A DNA stretch of 64,000 nt from Portulaca oleracea. Its lineage: Eukaryota > Streptophyta > Magnoliopsida > Caryophyllales > Portulacaceae. Below are positions 35,945-48,393 of the stretch, in pieces; position 1 is the first letter of the stretch, and each line of letters opens with the position of its first letter. The position numbers and the translations under genes were made by a program. Below the pieces are notes generated by a model. That model did not search any database. It was not told where the DNA came from and saw nothing but the letters and a program-made list of their open reading frames with translations. Where the stretch lies: assembly GCA_029582165.1 (NCBI GenBank), contig CM055871.1, positions 53,350,112 to 53,414,111 of the forward strand. The letters run 5' to 3'.

Positions 35945-36362
35945 CACTACTAAAATTATATGTATTACCGACCACTTTTTCCAACCAATTTAGAATGGTT
36001 TGAAAAACCAACCGTTTTAGCAACCATTTCATATTTTTTAATTTTTCAACTATTTTTCTAATTTTAGGTGGGAAAATTGGTTGGAAATTTCAACTACATT
36101 TATTAAAATGGAGAGAAAATTTTCCTACCAAACTTTTTCCTACTATTAAAAATTGGTTGGGAAAACGATTAGTAATCCAACCATTTTCAAACAACATGAA
36201 AAATGATGATAGAAAAAAATTTCCTACCATTTTAGCAAAAGTGGTTGGAAATTCCAACCCTTTTTCCCACATAAAATTTTTGAAAATAATTAGTTGGAAT
36301 ATGAAATGTTTGTTAAAATGGTTGGAAAAAAGTGGTCGGTAATACACATATTTTTAGTAGTG
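35945..36362. mobile_element. Complete CACTA-type MITE with 3 bp TSD (GTT)
   Basis: The element starts CACTACTAAAATTATATG and ends ...CATATTTTTAGTAGTG, so the termini are inverted CACTACTAAAA repeats. Flanks are GTT on both sides (35,942-35,944 and 36,363-36,365), matching the 3 bp duplication of CACTA transposons. The interior is built of 'ttggttgg' and 'ccaacca' words in both orientations and could fold into a long hairpin. No transposase is present. Confidence 0.88.
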
Positions 36363-36543
36363 GTTAAATATTTTTTCCCACTGGAACCAGCTCTTCGTAT
36401 ATTTTTTTTACATGGGGGAGTACCATTTATATTTGGATACCCTCAAACTCCATGTTAGTGAGACTATATTGAGGTCTGTAGGTGTTGTAGTTTACTGTTC
36501 TTTTTTTTTTCCTTTTAATTTACTAAGCATATTTATACCTTAT

Positions 36544-36774
36544 TACTAGAATATAAAATCATTATTGGACGTTCAATCATGAGTTTAAACTTTTGCTTCA
36601 TTACACATAATATTAGAGCTAGACTGAATGTGAGATCACATGTTTAAATTTGTACAGTCTCCATATTTAAGGTAAAATTAAAAGACATATTCACGTAAGG
36701 AGACATATTAAAATATAAAATCATCGTTGGACATTCAACCATCAGCTTAAACCTTTAGTTGTTATGGTTCTTCA
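36544..36774 (+). mobile_element. Very small LTR retrotransposon (TRIM/SMART type), copy 1
   Basis: The 5' LTR (36,544-36,607, 'tagaatataaaatcattatt...ttacaca') is followed directly by TAATATTAGAGC (36,608-36,619), 9 of 12 bases identical to the TGGTATCAGAGC initiator-tRNA-Met primer site. A purine tract ('gtaaggagaca') precedes the 3' LTR (36,706-36,774). The internal part is only about 98 bp and non-coding. Confidence 0.75.
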
Positions 36775-36859
36775 CTTACTAAGCTAATTATTTTGGAAAT
36801 TTTTGCTTCAAATTAATGCTACATATGTCCATGCATCTAGCAAAGAAGAGCAAGGGAAA

Positions 36860-39800
36860 ATGGCTTCAACTTCAAGGTTCCTAATGACCTGCTGCCTGAT
36901 TATAATTTTATGCTCATTATTGCAAAAAGATTTTTGTATTGAGGCCAGAAAGAGTGCATCCAAATACAGTGTGAAAACAATTAAGGTATGACAATTCTTA
37001 ATTTTCCCCTTCAATTGGTTAAGAAATTAGAAAATTTTATTCGAAATAAAGTTGTCTATATTTAAATTCTATGATATATGCAATTGATTTTGTGCAGACA
37101 GAAGGTGGGGATATATATGATTGTGTGGACTTCTATCGTCAATCAGCTTTCAATCATCCTTTATTAAAGAACCATTCGTTCCACCCCGAGGTTTTTACGT
37201 TGTCTTGACTTGTTTCTAAGTCTTTTATTTCTAATTTCATGTTATATTTTATATGGTCAAAATAATTTATTTATTTGTTTATTTATTTGTCGATGGTTTA
37301 TATATATTTCTTGTTATAATTTAGAATTGAAGCATTGCAATGAAAAAACTATTAATGATAAATGCTTGAACAACCCTAAGAACCCTATAAATTTCCCATA
37401 ATTGTTTAAATTTTCATTTCAAGGTGCATGATTGATACTTATCTCATGGCATAGAGGACCAACAAGTTTCCAATATATCTAGTAAAAATATTGTATTTTT
37501 AATCGCGTTTTTTTTATATTTTTATTGTTGTGAATGTAGATGAAACCTAGTATAATACCCAAGTGGGCGGAAGCGGAGAAAAGTTCAGTAAATGGTCAAA
37601 CATATAATGATATCCGATTAAAGGATGGAGGTTGTCCAAAAGGCACAGTTCCTATTAGAAGAAATAACAAAGGCGATTTCGTTCAAACCAAAGTGCTTCA
37701 ACAACGTTATGCTCAACTTGGTGTTGGATCAACAAATCGTTCATATACAAGTAACGAGGGAGACACAGTTGCTTAATTCAAAGTTTTGAAATTAATTTGA
37801 GGACAAAATTTAACTTGCCGTCTTCTTTTACTGTTTTGTTGATATTTGATGATCTTTGTAGCATTTTTATGCAAACTTTAACTTTTTATGATTTTCAATA
37901 TTAAAAAACAGAAACTAATTAAAGAAACATGTAAAGTTTGCTTTGGATGACATCGAATTTATTGTCAAAGAGTTATATGTTTGTTCACTAGTTCTTCTAT
38001 CCCTTAATATACATCATTTTCAATTTTTTTCGTCTCTGATTAATATACCACTTAACCTTCAAATTTTAACAGGATATATTTGAAATATTTTATTTAAAAA
38101 TCATATTAAGGTATTTCTTTTATGAAAAATCTAATAATTTTAATTTTATATTTAATAATTACATATATTAAGTTGATCTTAGGAAAAAAAAATCAAAATT
38201 TGTAAAATTTGACTGCACATCTTCCATAACGACATATAATTAGGCATATGCTAGAAACTTTCACACAGGTAATGGTCACACTATAAAACAAATATTCTTG
38301 TTATTGCTTCTACTCATATTCCTCAAAAAGTGGGTCCCGCTCTAATAGTTTCAAATAAATTAAATACATGCATTAAGATATGAAGGCTTCTTATTCCACA
38401 ACAACGAAATTACTTTTTCACTCTTTCATATACTAGGGGATTTATTTTGACCTTTTTTTCACTAAAAATTTGATCTAGATTGAGGCAAATTTGCCAAATT
38501 ATAATTAATTAGTTAATATTTACCAAAATAATTAATATTATTGCTTTGGCATTGTTGTAGTTTGCAATAGCACAAACAAAACATGATGCAACAAAGGCAT
38601 ATTATGGGGTTGGAGCAACTATAACTCTCTTTAATCCACAAGTAGAGAATTCCCAATATTCTGCCACAGAAATTATTATCAAAGGAGCATCTGATACCCT
38701 TGTTGCTGGTTGGACAGTAAGTTACTCTACCAAACACACCCTTAGTTAAAATTAAAATTCTTAATTATGATAATTCTTTGTTATTTATTTGGATAATACT
38801 TGATTTGTAGGTTAACCCGATCGCGTACAAGGACACTAAAACCCGATTTTTCATATATGCTCAAGTAAGTACTTCCTAAAACTTGGATAACAGTAACCTA
38901 AAGTTAAAGAGTGTGTTTTGTAGAATTTCGAGAAAAATTTTCTGGGGCCCATGTAAAAGTTTGCATAGGAAAATATAATTTACGGTTCACATCATAAGAA
39001 AGTACATAGAAAAGTTCTCGAGGTATTTGTTTGAAGTTCTAACTTTCACAAAAAAAGTTTGAAATATCCAAACTAACCTTATTTATTTGTTTTCATTTTG
39101 TGGAGGGTTTGTAACATAATTATAGGGTATTTTGGAATTTTCTCACAATCAAATTTCTTACCCTGACCGTTAAAAGTCTCTCCCCCCCCTCCTCGGGGAA
39201 TTTTTCTTGCGCCCCATGCAATTTTTCCCCATTGCTTAAAAGTTGCAAAACTTGGAGAAATATGGTCAACTCAGACTTGAAAACTGATCGGTTTTTCCAG
39301 AAAATGGGCTAATCATGCACACTCTGAGTTTTCTACTCAATTTAATTAGGGTGAATTTGATTGTTAGTGTTAGAATATAAAATTATTACTGGGGCTTCAA
39401 CCATTAGCTTAGACTTTTAGCTGAGATGGTTCCACATAGTATCAAACTTTTGATTGAGATGGTTCCACAGTTAAGACTTTCACAAATTGGTTGTGATTTT
39501 GATTGAATATTAACATTCAATATCATGTTTGTAATGATAGGGAGGAGGATTACGTTGTTTCAATGAAGAATGTGGGTTTGTGGTCATGAAACATGATATC
39601 CCCTTTGGTCTTGAGCTTCAACCCCTATCCAAAATGGGAGGCCCTATTTATGTCTATCAATTTCTTATTTTTCAGGTAACTATATCAACTTAAATCATTT
39701 ATATTACCACACAAATTATTGGTAAAATTGTCTCACCTTATATGACGAATAATTTATGCTAAAATGACTTTTTAATAAGATAGTGATCGATCAATTAATA

Positions 39801-40619
39801 ATAATTTATTAAACGGTAATTTTTATTACAATTGTTCTAAATAAATGGAGTCCTCCTTGCATATATCAAAAGTGATCTTAAAAGTGATCGTCTCATAATA
39901 AGTTTAGGGCGACACGATCTTACACAACAATTGCATCATACATAGAAAGATGAGTTTTTGAGACTAACTCAAATTTTGTACTTTTACGATGAGTACTTTG
40001 TAGTTGTTGCAATAGTTTTGTCTGACCTGATTACTTGAATTCGCCCAACTCGAAGAACAATGGTTACATTAATACATTTTTCGTCCAAATTTCATCAAAT
40101 GGTCAATGTAACCAAAACTTTCGGTACAATATTTCTCTTATTACCATATTTTGAACCTGAATTTAACTTGAATTTAGGTTTATCCAAATTGTCTAATAGA
40201 ACCCACACTAGGATTTGTTGTTTGTTGTGCAATATAATTTCTTCTTTTGTACTTCTTGTTTTTATTAATTTGTTTGAATTAATACTTTATAATTTCAAAT
40301 GATCTTTCTCGATAACTAACCTTTTTAATTTTCCCCACCAAAAAAAAAGGATCCAAAGGATAAAAATTGGTGGGTAGCAGTCGGAGGAAACGACCTAGTC
40401 ATGATAGGGTTTTGGCCGGAGAACATGTTCCAAGGGTTACACGATTCAGCTTCCTACGTTGCATGTGGAGGAGAAGCGTACAGACCGGAAAACACGAAGC
40501 TTCCGAAGATGGGGACAGGCTATTTCCCAATGCCTGATTCCGAGCATTACAATGCCTATTGTCATGACATGGTTGTCGTCGATAAATCACAAAAAAGGGT
40601 TTTAGGAATATGTGAGTGA
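36860..40619 (+). CDS. Neprosin-domain protein copy B, C-terminus broken
   Basis: Exons are 36860-36985, 37098-37190, 37540-37767, 38561-38716, 38811-38864, 39541-39675 and 40350-40619, joining in frame to 353 aa. Neprosin-domain proteins are secreted; pitcher-plant neprosin is a prolyl glutamic endopeptidase made as a zymogen. Exon 1 encodes a signal peptide ('[15 protein letters not shown]'). Exons 2-3 encode the activation peptide ('[11 protein letters not shown]', '[15 protein letters not shown]'). Exons 4-7 encode the catalytic domain ('[13 protein letters not shown]', 'VAGWTVNP', '[17 protein letters not shown]', 'VACGGEAY'). Exon 3 uses a weak donor (ACA|gttgct). Near the end the frame reads '[11 protein letters not shown]' and stops. 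The expected tail ('YVSDDRWY...VNYGGPDEY') is present in the +1 frame to 40,691, so about 8 codons and the frame were lost. It may be a pseudogene or a truncated product. Confidence 0.8.
39368..39469 (+). mobile_element. TRIM/SMART-like LTR fragment, copy 2
   Basis: One 69 bp LTR ('tgttagaatataaaattatt' to 'gatggttccaca', 39,368-39,436) is followed by 'tagtatcaaac', a primer-site remnant, and then a second LTR tail ('gattgagatggttccaca', to 39,469). This looks like an internally deleted element in intron 5 of neprosin B. Confidence 0.65.
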
Positions 40620-40691
40620 TGATAGATGGTATGCCGTTTCGAAACAAGATGCTCACCGGTTTGTCAACTATGGTGGGCCTGATGAGTACTG

Positions 40692-41189
40692 ATCGATGCT
40701 GAAGAATAAATATAGAAAATAAACGTCTTGATGTAAGACGTACACTTACTTGTTAGGTCGTTTTAGTGTAGAAGTTAATTATATATATTATTATGATCTC
40801 AAAAGAAAAAGTTGTAATGAATAGTAGAATAATTTTGAATTTGCGGAACGGTATGTTAAAAATTATGTAAGTAGGGTTGTTAAAAAACTGTTCGACGAGT
40901 TCGCTTCATCTTGGAAAAAATTGGAATTTAGCATAATTTTGTCCAAAAGTTAATTTTAAATAAATACCAAAAGTTAATTTTAAATTATGTATTTAGCTTA
41001 TTTCAGTAATAAATGAATTGTTATTTTTCTTATTTTACCTGTAATATTTATTAAATAAATACCAAAAGTTAATTTTAAATTATGTATTTAGACAATTATC
41101 CTACTAATTACCCCATGAAATTTGCTACATTGGTTTTTCACCCTAACCTTCCAAAGGTCACTTAATAAAGAATAGGGTAGTAAATACTA
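40692..41189. other. Intergenic, with a short tandem duplication
   Basis: The 3' flank of neprosin B. A 40 bp word ('taaataaataccaaaagtta...tatttag') is repeated at 40,957-40,996 and 41,052-41,091. No gene is seen. Confidence 0.5.
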
Positions 41190-41449
41190 CTCCCTCCTTT
41201 CCTCAATAATTGTCACATTTGAGTTTTGGGAAGATTTTAAGAAAATAGTATTGAGAATGATAATTGTATTGGAAATGATCAAAGTAATAGATAAATTTCT
41301 ATTTTGATTATATAGTTGTATTGGTAATGATAAAAATAAGAGGTAAATTTAGAAAATTATCATTAGTATTATATTGAGATTATAAAGTGAAAGATATTAT
41401 AGAAAATAAAGAATTAGTTAAAGTGACATATATTGAAGAAGGGAGACAG
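41190..41449. mobile_element. Stowaway-like MITE
   Basis: The left end 'ctccctcctttcctcaata' and right end (reverse complement 'ctgtctcccttcttcaata') are flanked by TA (41,188-41,189 and 41,450-41,451). Non-coding, about 260 bp. Confidence 0.75.
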
Positions 41450-42012
41450 TAATTAACATTCTACTTAATTATTAATCACAAATATAATTTTGTAAATGAA
41501 GCTTTCTGTGCTTTTCGTTTGATTAAGACCTCAATGTAAAAATGACAAAAATTAAAACATAAAAAAGAACAGGATGACTCCACGACACTTTCAATTTTTT
41601 CATATATCTTTTTACGTATAATTTATCTAATTAACTCATTTTACTTTATTTTACTAACATTAAATAATACAGACTTTTGTAGCTTTTTCATTTAACTATA
41701 TACTTCTACAGTGACAATTATCACTTATTGAAAAAAAATAGGATGGGTCTAACACAATTTCTAATTTTTTACCATCATATTATTTATTGTGATTTGTGAC
41801 ACTAATTTTTTTTTTAATAGTCATGATCCATTACCATTATAAGAGGCTTAACATTCATTGGCTATCCCCCAAGTGATACCCTAACCAAATCTATCAACCC
41901 CATTAATTAAGTATACTAGTACTTAGACCCATGCGTTACACGGGATGCATGTAAATCATGCCTATTGTTGAAATAACAAATACAATTAATTATAGATTTT
42001 CTCAAAATGCCC
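41450..42012. other. Intergenic, nothing recognised
   Basis: AT-rich DNA without repeats or coding frames that I can classify. Confidence 0.4.
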
Positions 42013-42253
42013 TTATTAGAATCCACATGATTTTATACTCAAACACGCCCCCTCACGCGAATGCCTTTGCCTTGAAGCATGGATGATGCAAATGCCTCCT
42101 TCACCTTGCAAATGAATATTGGTTTGGGGGGGGGGGGTGTTCATTTTCGAACTTGAAACCTCTTGTTCTGGTCCGGCTTTGATACCAAGTGGAGTCATCT
42201 CAACCAAAAGTTTAAACTAATAGTTGTGGACCCAACGATGATTTTATATCAGT
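42013..42253 (-). mobile_element. TRIM/SMART-like element, copy 3 (minus strand)
   Basis: Read on the minus strand: a 5' LTR (42,253 down to 42,189, ending 'gatgactccac'), then TTGGTATCAAAGCC (42,188 downward), a strong match to the initiator-tRNA-Met primer site, a short internal region with a C-run, a purine tract ('gtgagggggcg'), and the start of a 3' LTR ('tgtttgagtataaaatcat', from 42,045), which is truncated. No coding capacity is present. Confidence 0.75.
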
Positions 42254-42711
42254 CACTTTGATACCAAGTGGATGTAAATCATGCCTATTGTAGCAGATTT
42301 CATATATATTTTTTGATAAATTTTAAAAGTTAAGTATAAAGATATAATCTATATAATTTATATGTGGTAATCCATCTATATCATCCAATTATATTAACAT
42401 TCCAATTTGATGTTTAATCACACATTAATTTTTAGGATAAGATAAATATTTTTTTTTTGAACGCTGGTAAGATAAATATCTTGCCTCAATAATATGTGAT
42501 TTTGGAATATTATACTTGGTAATAAGGAATACACTGATACACACTCGTGTATTACCATGTCTATAGTAATCCAATCCAATCCAGTATAATATGACAAGAT
42601 ACGATTCTTTTTTTATGACATTATATATACATATTCAAAATTATTTTTGTCAATATATTTGTGTATTTCTCTCCCACTGAGCCAAGGAGTAGCTAGAGAT
42701 AGAGAGGAAAA

Positions 42712-43579
42712 ATGGCGTCCAAATTTCTGAATTACTTTCTGATTATTACATTATTATTATTATGCTCTTTTTTTCACGATTATTTTTGTGTTGAGGCCAC
42801 CAGGAAAGTATCTCAATCTGCTGTAAAAACCATTGAGGTAATTTATTAGTGCTTGTTAATTTTGATAATTATTTTGTTTTAGTTAATTTGTTGAAGAATG
42901 TACGAGTAACGATAGATGTGTGAAATTGTCTATCCATGCACAGACGGAAGATGGAGATATATACGATTGTGTGGACTTCTACAAGCAACCGGCATTCAAT
43001 CATCCTCTATTGAAAAATCACTCGTTCCATCCCGAGGTTTTTGACTCTTCTTTCTTGCGTTGTCTCCCTTGGTTATATATAATACTCCCTCCGTTTGTAT
43101 TTATCTGTTGTTTAGAAAATTGTGTTAAACAATTTGATCATTAATATTTTAATTTGTATAATGATTCATCTTACAAAATTGATGTTATTAGATTCGTAAT
43201 AAAAAATACTATTAAAAAAAGTATAATATTATATTTTTTTAATAAAAATTTTATATGTGAAATTATTGATTAAAAGTTGACACTGAAAACCATAAGTGAT
43301 AGACAAAAAAGGACGGAGGGAGTAATTCTTTAAGTTTTGTTCGTGGGTGTTTGTGTTTTGTAGACCCTATATTATGTAATATCAGTCACTTTTGACTCGA
43401 TGAACAATCATATGATTAATTACTACAATTAATATTATCTAAATCAGAAAATTATAGACTATATTATAAATTATATGCAGTTTCATATGATTATTGACCA
43501 TTTTGATTCAAGACACATATCATTATGCTTTTTGTTTTTTTGTTATTATTATTATTACTATTATTATTATTATCATAAT

Positions 43580-43624
<45 letters not shown>

Positions 43625-46532
43625 TATTATTATTAGCAAAATGACCAAGTGTCTGATTCTTGAATTTCACCTAAATCAATCAAAAATTAAATATAAGTAT
43701 ATTTAAATTATTATAAATATATATTTCATTACTTGGAGGGTTATTACGACTCATAAACTATGGAAAAAATTATTTATTTATTTATATTCTTTCATAAATA
43801 TAAAAATTCAATTGTAATAACTCATCATTTTTCTGTGTAGATGAGGCCTACTTCTAGGCCAAAATGGATCAGAACCCAGAAAAGTTCCGGGAAAAATCAG
43901 ATGGCAATGAATATGAAGCTTAAAGATGGAGGTTGTCCAAAAGGAACAGTTCCTATTAGAAGATACAACAACAGTAACAACAGTGATCTCTTGCAAAACA
44001 AGCTCTTTCGCCAACGTTATGAACAATTAGGAGCTAAATCAGTTCAAGATCAAAATGGAGATGCTTATCACGTAAGTTTTCTTCTATTTTTTTCGACTAT
44101 TATTACTACTTGGAAAAAAATGTCAAAGAAATACCAAAAGACGAACATGACATAGTACTTCCTCAATTTCATATTAATTGTCGCCTTATTTACGTGTCAG
44201 TTAAACTTTAAATTTTTTTACTATTAATTTCTTAACATATATACTGTTTTATTATACGAAAGTACTGTAGTTAGATTTATAAAAAAATAGTTAATGTTGT
44301 AAATTTTTTTAAATAAACATACTAAGGAAAATTCAATCAAAGAAGAACATTGAAAATCATGTAATCTTTATGAAACGACAATTAATATGAAACGGAAGGA
44401 GTAAACTACTGCTACTGAATTTTGAAAACAATTGAAAAGACATTGACAATCTATTATTACAAGTAAAATCTAGAATAATTAATCAAATGTTGGTAAATCA
44501 CAACTAATCTTTTTATAATTGCTTGTTTGTTTTTTAGTCAATTATGCTATTTCATAGAGGCTTATATATCTTTGGTTTATGTTACTTTTTAATTTTGTAT
44601 CTCTAGATTTTTTGCCTTTTAATTATAAAAAAGGCAATAATTAGTATATTTCTAATTACTTTGTTCAATGGAAATGTAGTTTGCAGTCTCTCAATCAAAA
44701 TCTGGTCCCTCAAACACATATTATGGGGTTGCAGGCACTTTATCTGTTTATAATCCCCAAATATTACCCTCTCAATATTCTTCTGGTGAAATCATCATCA
44801 AAGGAAATACTGATGCCATTATTGTTGGATGGACTGTAAGTCTTTTTCAATTACATGCCGTAAAATTAAGCATGTTACGATAAATTTATCTGAAATGGTC
44901 TCATATAAGACATATTCATAACGATTTAATGTAATATGTTTGGTTTTACTTGTCTCATAGGTGAATCCACATGTGTACGTCGACAGTCAAACTCGGTTTT
45001 TCATATATACCATTGTAAGTCTCCCTTAAAATTATATCGTATTTCTTAGAGTACCTATTACAATGGAGAGACATATATTCCTATGTTTTCATTGCAGGCA
45101 GGTGATTCGCATTGCTTCAACTCACAATGCGGGTTCATAAGTGTTAGGTCTGATATTCCTCTCGATTTACCGTTTAAACCCGTATCCAAAAAGGGAGGTC
45201 CAATATACGAGTTCCAATTCTTCGTTTATCAGGTACAAAATAGATTTCAATTGAACTGTGATATGTGTCTTGAATCAATGTGGTTATTAACTATTTTGGA
45301 TAGCCTATAATTTATGAATTTATTATTTTAAATAATAGTTTTTTAAGAAATTACGCATATTTATCAAGTATAAGAGTATTGCAATCATCGGTTATGTCAA
45401 AAAAATATTAATTGATTTGACCACAAAAAAGGATCCAGTTATTGTCATAGACTTTTTGTTTGAATTCTGAGACATTAATCGATTTGACCGCAAATTCAAA
45501 AACAAACATTTCTCATATATTTATTGTCTGAAGTCTGAATCTAATTTTGACTAGAATTTCGATCTATTTGACCTGGTCTACTCAGAAAATTTCTACTAAG
45601 TTAAAAGTTTTCTACACCTAGCTAGTAGATGATTTGAACTGCACCTTGAAATGTGGCCCAAATAAGATCCACACTCGAATGACCTCAAATCAAACCATAA
45701 TCTAATTTGAAAGAACCTCACATCCGTACCAACCCGAAGAAAATCCGCCAAGTAACCGATCCAGATTGAAATAAAAAAAGTGTCCTCAATAAGCTCGACA
45801 TCCGAAATGACACCAAATCAAACCATAGCCTAACTTAAAAAAAGCCTCACCCAAAGTTAACCCTAATCGTAACTGAACCCACCTCGAAAATGGTTTTCTC
45901 AATGGCAACCCAAACAGATTCACTTGTTTGCCAGTTCTAACATGACCTAGCTAGTTCTTCCCACACTTTGCGAAAAACCATTGTCACTTTTGTTTCTATC
46001 ATACTCTCATAGTCCATCGATACCAGCCTCTCCATGCATTTCCATGAATGCATGAAGACTGCCCACATTTGGATCCTCTCAGTTTTTATTTTTGCGGGAC
46101 TATAGTGTGACTTGTTATTAATTATTGTTATTCCACTCTAACATCGGACCTCAATCCGAACCATTTCAGGATGCGAAGAACGGAAATTGGTGGCTCGAAG
46201 CAGGAGCGGATGCAATCATACTAGGGTTTTGGCCCCAAAGGATCTTCCGAGGCCTATACAATACAGGCACCTACGTCGCTTGCGGAGGGGAAGCCTTTCA
46301 GCCTAGTGACACACCCTATCCAGCCATGGGCAATGGAGCTTACCCTATCGGCTACATGAAAGAATACAATTCATACTGTCAAGAAATGCAATTTGTCGAC
46401 GATCAACATAACGTTGTCTATGCTGATGGACACACTGAAGCATACACGTCCGATAAGTATCATTATGGTGCTACTGAAGCCCTTAAACGTTATTTCACAT
46501 TTGGTGGTCCAGATGTGTTGAAATCAGTTTAG
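42712..46532 (+). CDS. Neprosin-domain secreted protein copy C (intact)
   Basis: Exons are 42712-42837, 42944-43036, 43841-44071, 44680-44835, 44961-45014, 45098-45232 and 46170-46532; all are multiples of three and the join gives 385 aa. It has a signal peptide ('FLNYFLIITLLLLCSFF', then 'CVEA'), the neprosin activation peptide ('[20 protein letters not shown]' and '[16 protein letters not shown]') and a catalytic domain with 'YYGVAGTLSVYNPQ', 'VGWTVNP', 'HCFNSQCGFI', 'NGNWWLEAG', 'GFWPQRIF' and 'VACGGEAF'. Family knowledge: neprosin uses two catalytic glutamates. The GGE glutamate is present, while the residue I align with the first one (E in E-A-G-W of relatives) is Ile here, so activity is uncertain. 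The same exon plan in copies B and D shows tandem duplication. Introns hold two Stowaway MITEs and an (AAT/ATT)n tract. Confidence 0.92.
43085..43322. mobile_element. Stowaway MITE in neprosin C intron 2
   Basis: Ends 'ctccctccgtttgtattta' and (reverse complement) 'ctccctccgtcctttttt', flanked by TA at 43,083-43,084 and 43,323-43,324. Confidence 0.8.
43490..43810 (+). mobile_element. AT-rich MITE-like repeat, copy 3, with (ATT)n/(AAT)n core
   Basis: This is the same family as 29,447-29,760 ('gggttattacgactcataaa', 'tctttcataaatataaaaa'). Within it, 43,540-43,636 is an inverted (ATT)n-(AAT)n-(ATT)n microsatellite. Ends are approximate. Confidence 0.6.
44158..44401. mobile_element. Stowaway MITE in neprosin C intron 3
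   Basis: Ends 'cttcctcaatttcatattaa' and (reverse complement) 'ctccttccgtttcatattaa', flanked by TA at 44,156-44,157 and 44,402-44,403. Confidence 0.8.
45420..45950. repeat. Dispersed 'ccgaacc' repeat in neprosin C intron 6
   Basis: This holds 'gacctcaaatcaaaccata', repeated twice with variation, 'ccaacccga' words and the terminal 'cagattcacttgtttgccag'. It belongs to the family described at 15,650. Confidence 0.65.
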
Positions 46533-46986
46533 ATAATAACTTTTGGTATTCCACTTAGTTGTATGTGTTAGTTTTCAACTCTTATGAGAAAAAAAAAAAA
46601 AACAATAAGTATGAAGTGTTTAGGGCTAAAGTTTTGTTGTATCTTGGTAGAAATCGTTCACTATGATTATGACGGAGAAAATAAAATTTGTCAAATATTT
46701 GCGAGACAGAAATGTTCTATACTCCCTTCATTCTTGGAAATTATGCAGTCAATTTATAAAAAATATTGACTATAAATTTTTTAATATATGTAATGGTTTG
46801 TCAAGCGAAACTAATATTATTAAATTCATAACAAAAAATGTTTTCATAAAAGTGTAATTATAAATATATTTTTTTAAATATGTTGTTAAAAAATGATGAT
46901 CAAAGTTGTGCATTCTCACTCCCTCCCCCTACTACCCTAATCGTGGCACGTCAAACATTCCCATTAAGTGTCATGTCTTGCACTAG
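46533..46986. other. 3' region of neprosin C and MITE fragment
   Basis: The 3' UTR likely ends near 46,650. A Stowaway-like left end ('atactcccttcattcttgg', 46,718) follows without a matching right end. No gene is seen. Confidence 0.45.
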
Positions 46987-47189
46987 CCCTGTTCTTTGGT
47001 TAGGTTGGACATAACTATCCCAACCTATCCTAACTTATATTAACTTATCCAAACTTAACACAATTTCTCAAAAAAACATCCACTCTAAAAACACAATTCA
47101 CCAAAAAAACATCATAACTTACCTAATTTATTTTAACTTATCCTAACTTATCTATCCAAACCTGAAAATATCCTAACCAAAGAACAGGG
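46987..47189. mobile_element. 203 bp MITE with 18 bp perfect terminal inverted repeats
   Basis: CCCTGTTCTTTGGTTAGG at the left end is the exact reverse complement of CCTAACCAAAGAACAGGG at the right end. The interior repeats 'cctaactta' words. No target duplication was found by eye. The family is unassigned (Tourist- or hAT-like). Confidence 0.8.
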
Positions 47190-48393
47190 TGATTCATATT
47201 GCCTCTAATCACCCTCATAAACTTTCTAAGCCTCTCACGACCATGAGAAGTAGCAGAAGTGTAATTTTTTCATATTTTCGAACATGAACATCAATACTCC
47301 TTCAACTGAACACATTACCAAATCATCTTAGTCTATTCTCTCACAATTTTTCCTCGATAGAGGTCATCCCTAACTTATCAGAACATACATAATTCCTAGT
47401 TCTTCTGTTCAAAATGATTAAGACTTAGGTGCCTCCTAAATTTGTAACTTTAGGAAAATTTAACTTTCATTGTCCCACTTAAATTGTAGATTTCTGAAAT
47501 ATAAGTCTTATTTTTGAGGTATAATAAGGTCTTTTTCTCCCTTAAACTATGACAATTTAAATAGCACAAAGGGAGCATTAAATTAAGTAGTCAATTGTTA
47601 ATATCTTCTTAGAAATTTAAATTATCTAACATGTGATAATCAAGAGACTTATATATAGAAAAAATAAAGCAAAAAAATCTGTTTTTAATGTTATTGCTAT
47701 ATAATCATACTACAATATCTTTTTATATTAAATAAAATGCCTATTTACCTGGTCTCATTCAATCTTTAAGCACCCAATAAGGACATTTAATTTTTCCCCT
47801 TTTAATTTCTTCTATTTTAGGAACATAATCAGAATCAAATTTATTTCCATTACACATTTAAATCATATTTTCTTTCTTTTTTTTGATGGACATTTAAATC
47901 ATATTTTCCTATGGTCATGATCTATTTGTCTATTTATGTCCAATACACATTTAAATCATATTTTATTATTTTTCTAATTCATGATCTATTTTTCTAACTT
48001 TTATAACCATCACATCAATCATCAGTCGTCTCCAAATATTTACTCCCTCCAGATCTATTTTTCCAACTTTTATAACCATCACATCAATCATCAGTCATCT
48101 CCAAATATTTACTCCCTCAGATATAAATAAATGACACCTGGGTATTATGTCAAAAATCGTGACTAGTAATATTTTAATAATGAGTCATTATATAAAATTA
48201 ATATCATTAGATTTATAATAAAAAATACTATTAAAAAGTATAATTTTGTATTTGTTTATAAAATATTATATGAAAAATTATTGCTTAAATATGGACTTCA
48301 AAAAACATAAAAATTGAATTGAAGGAGTATGTCTCAAAATATATAAGATGGTCAAACAGTCTCACCCTGAAATTTGCAGATTAAATGCATATA
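47190..48393. other. Intergenic, repeat-rich
   Basis: This contains three copies of 'catttaaatcatattt' between 47,855 and 47,965 and a 69 bp tandem duplication (47,983-48,120, 'gatctatttttc.aactttt...tactccctc'). A degenerate Stowaway-like segment ('actccctcagatataaataa' to 'gaattgaaggagtatg') spans about 48,110-48,331. No gene is seen. Confidence 0.55.
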
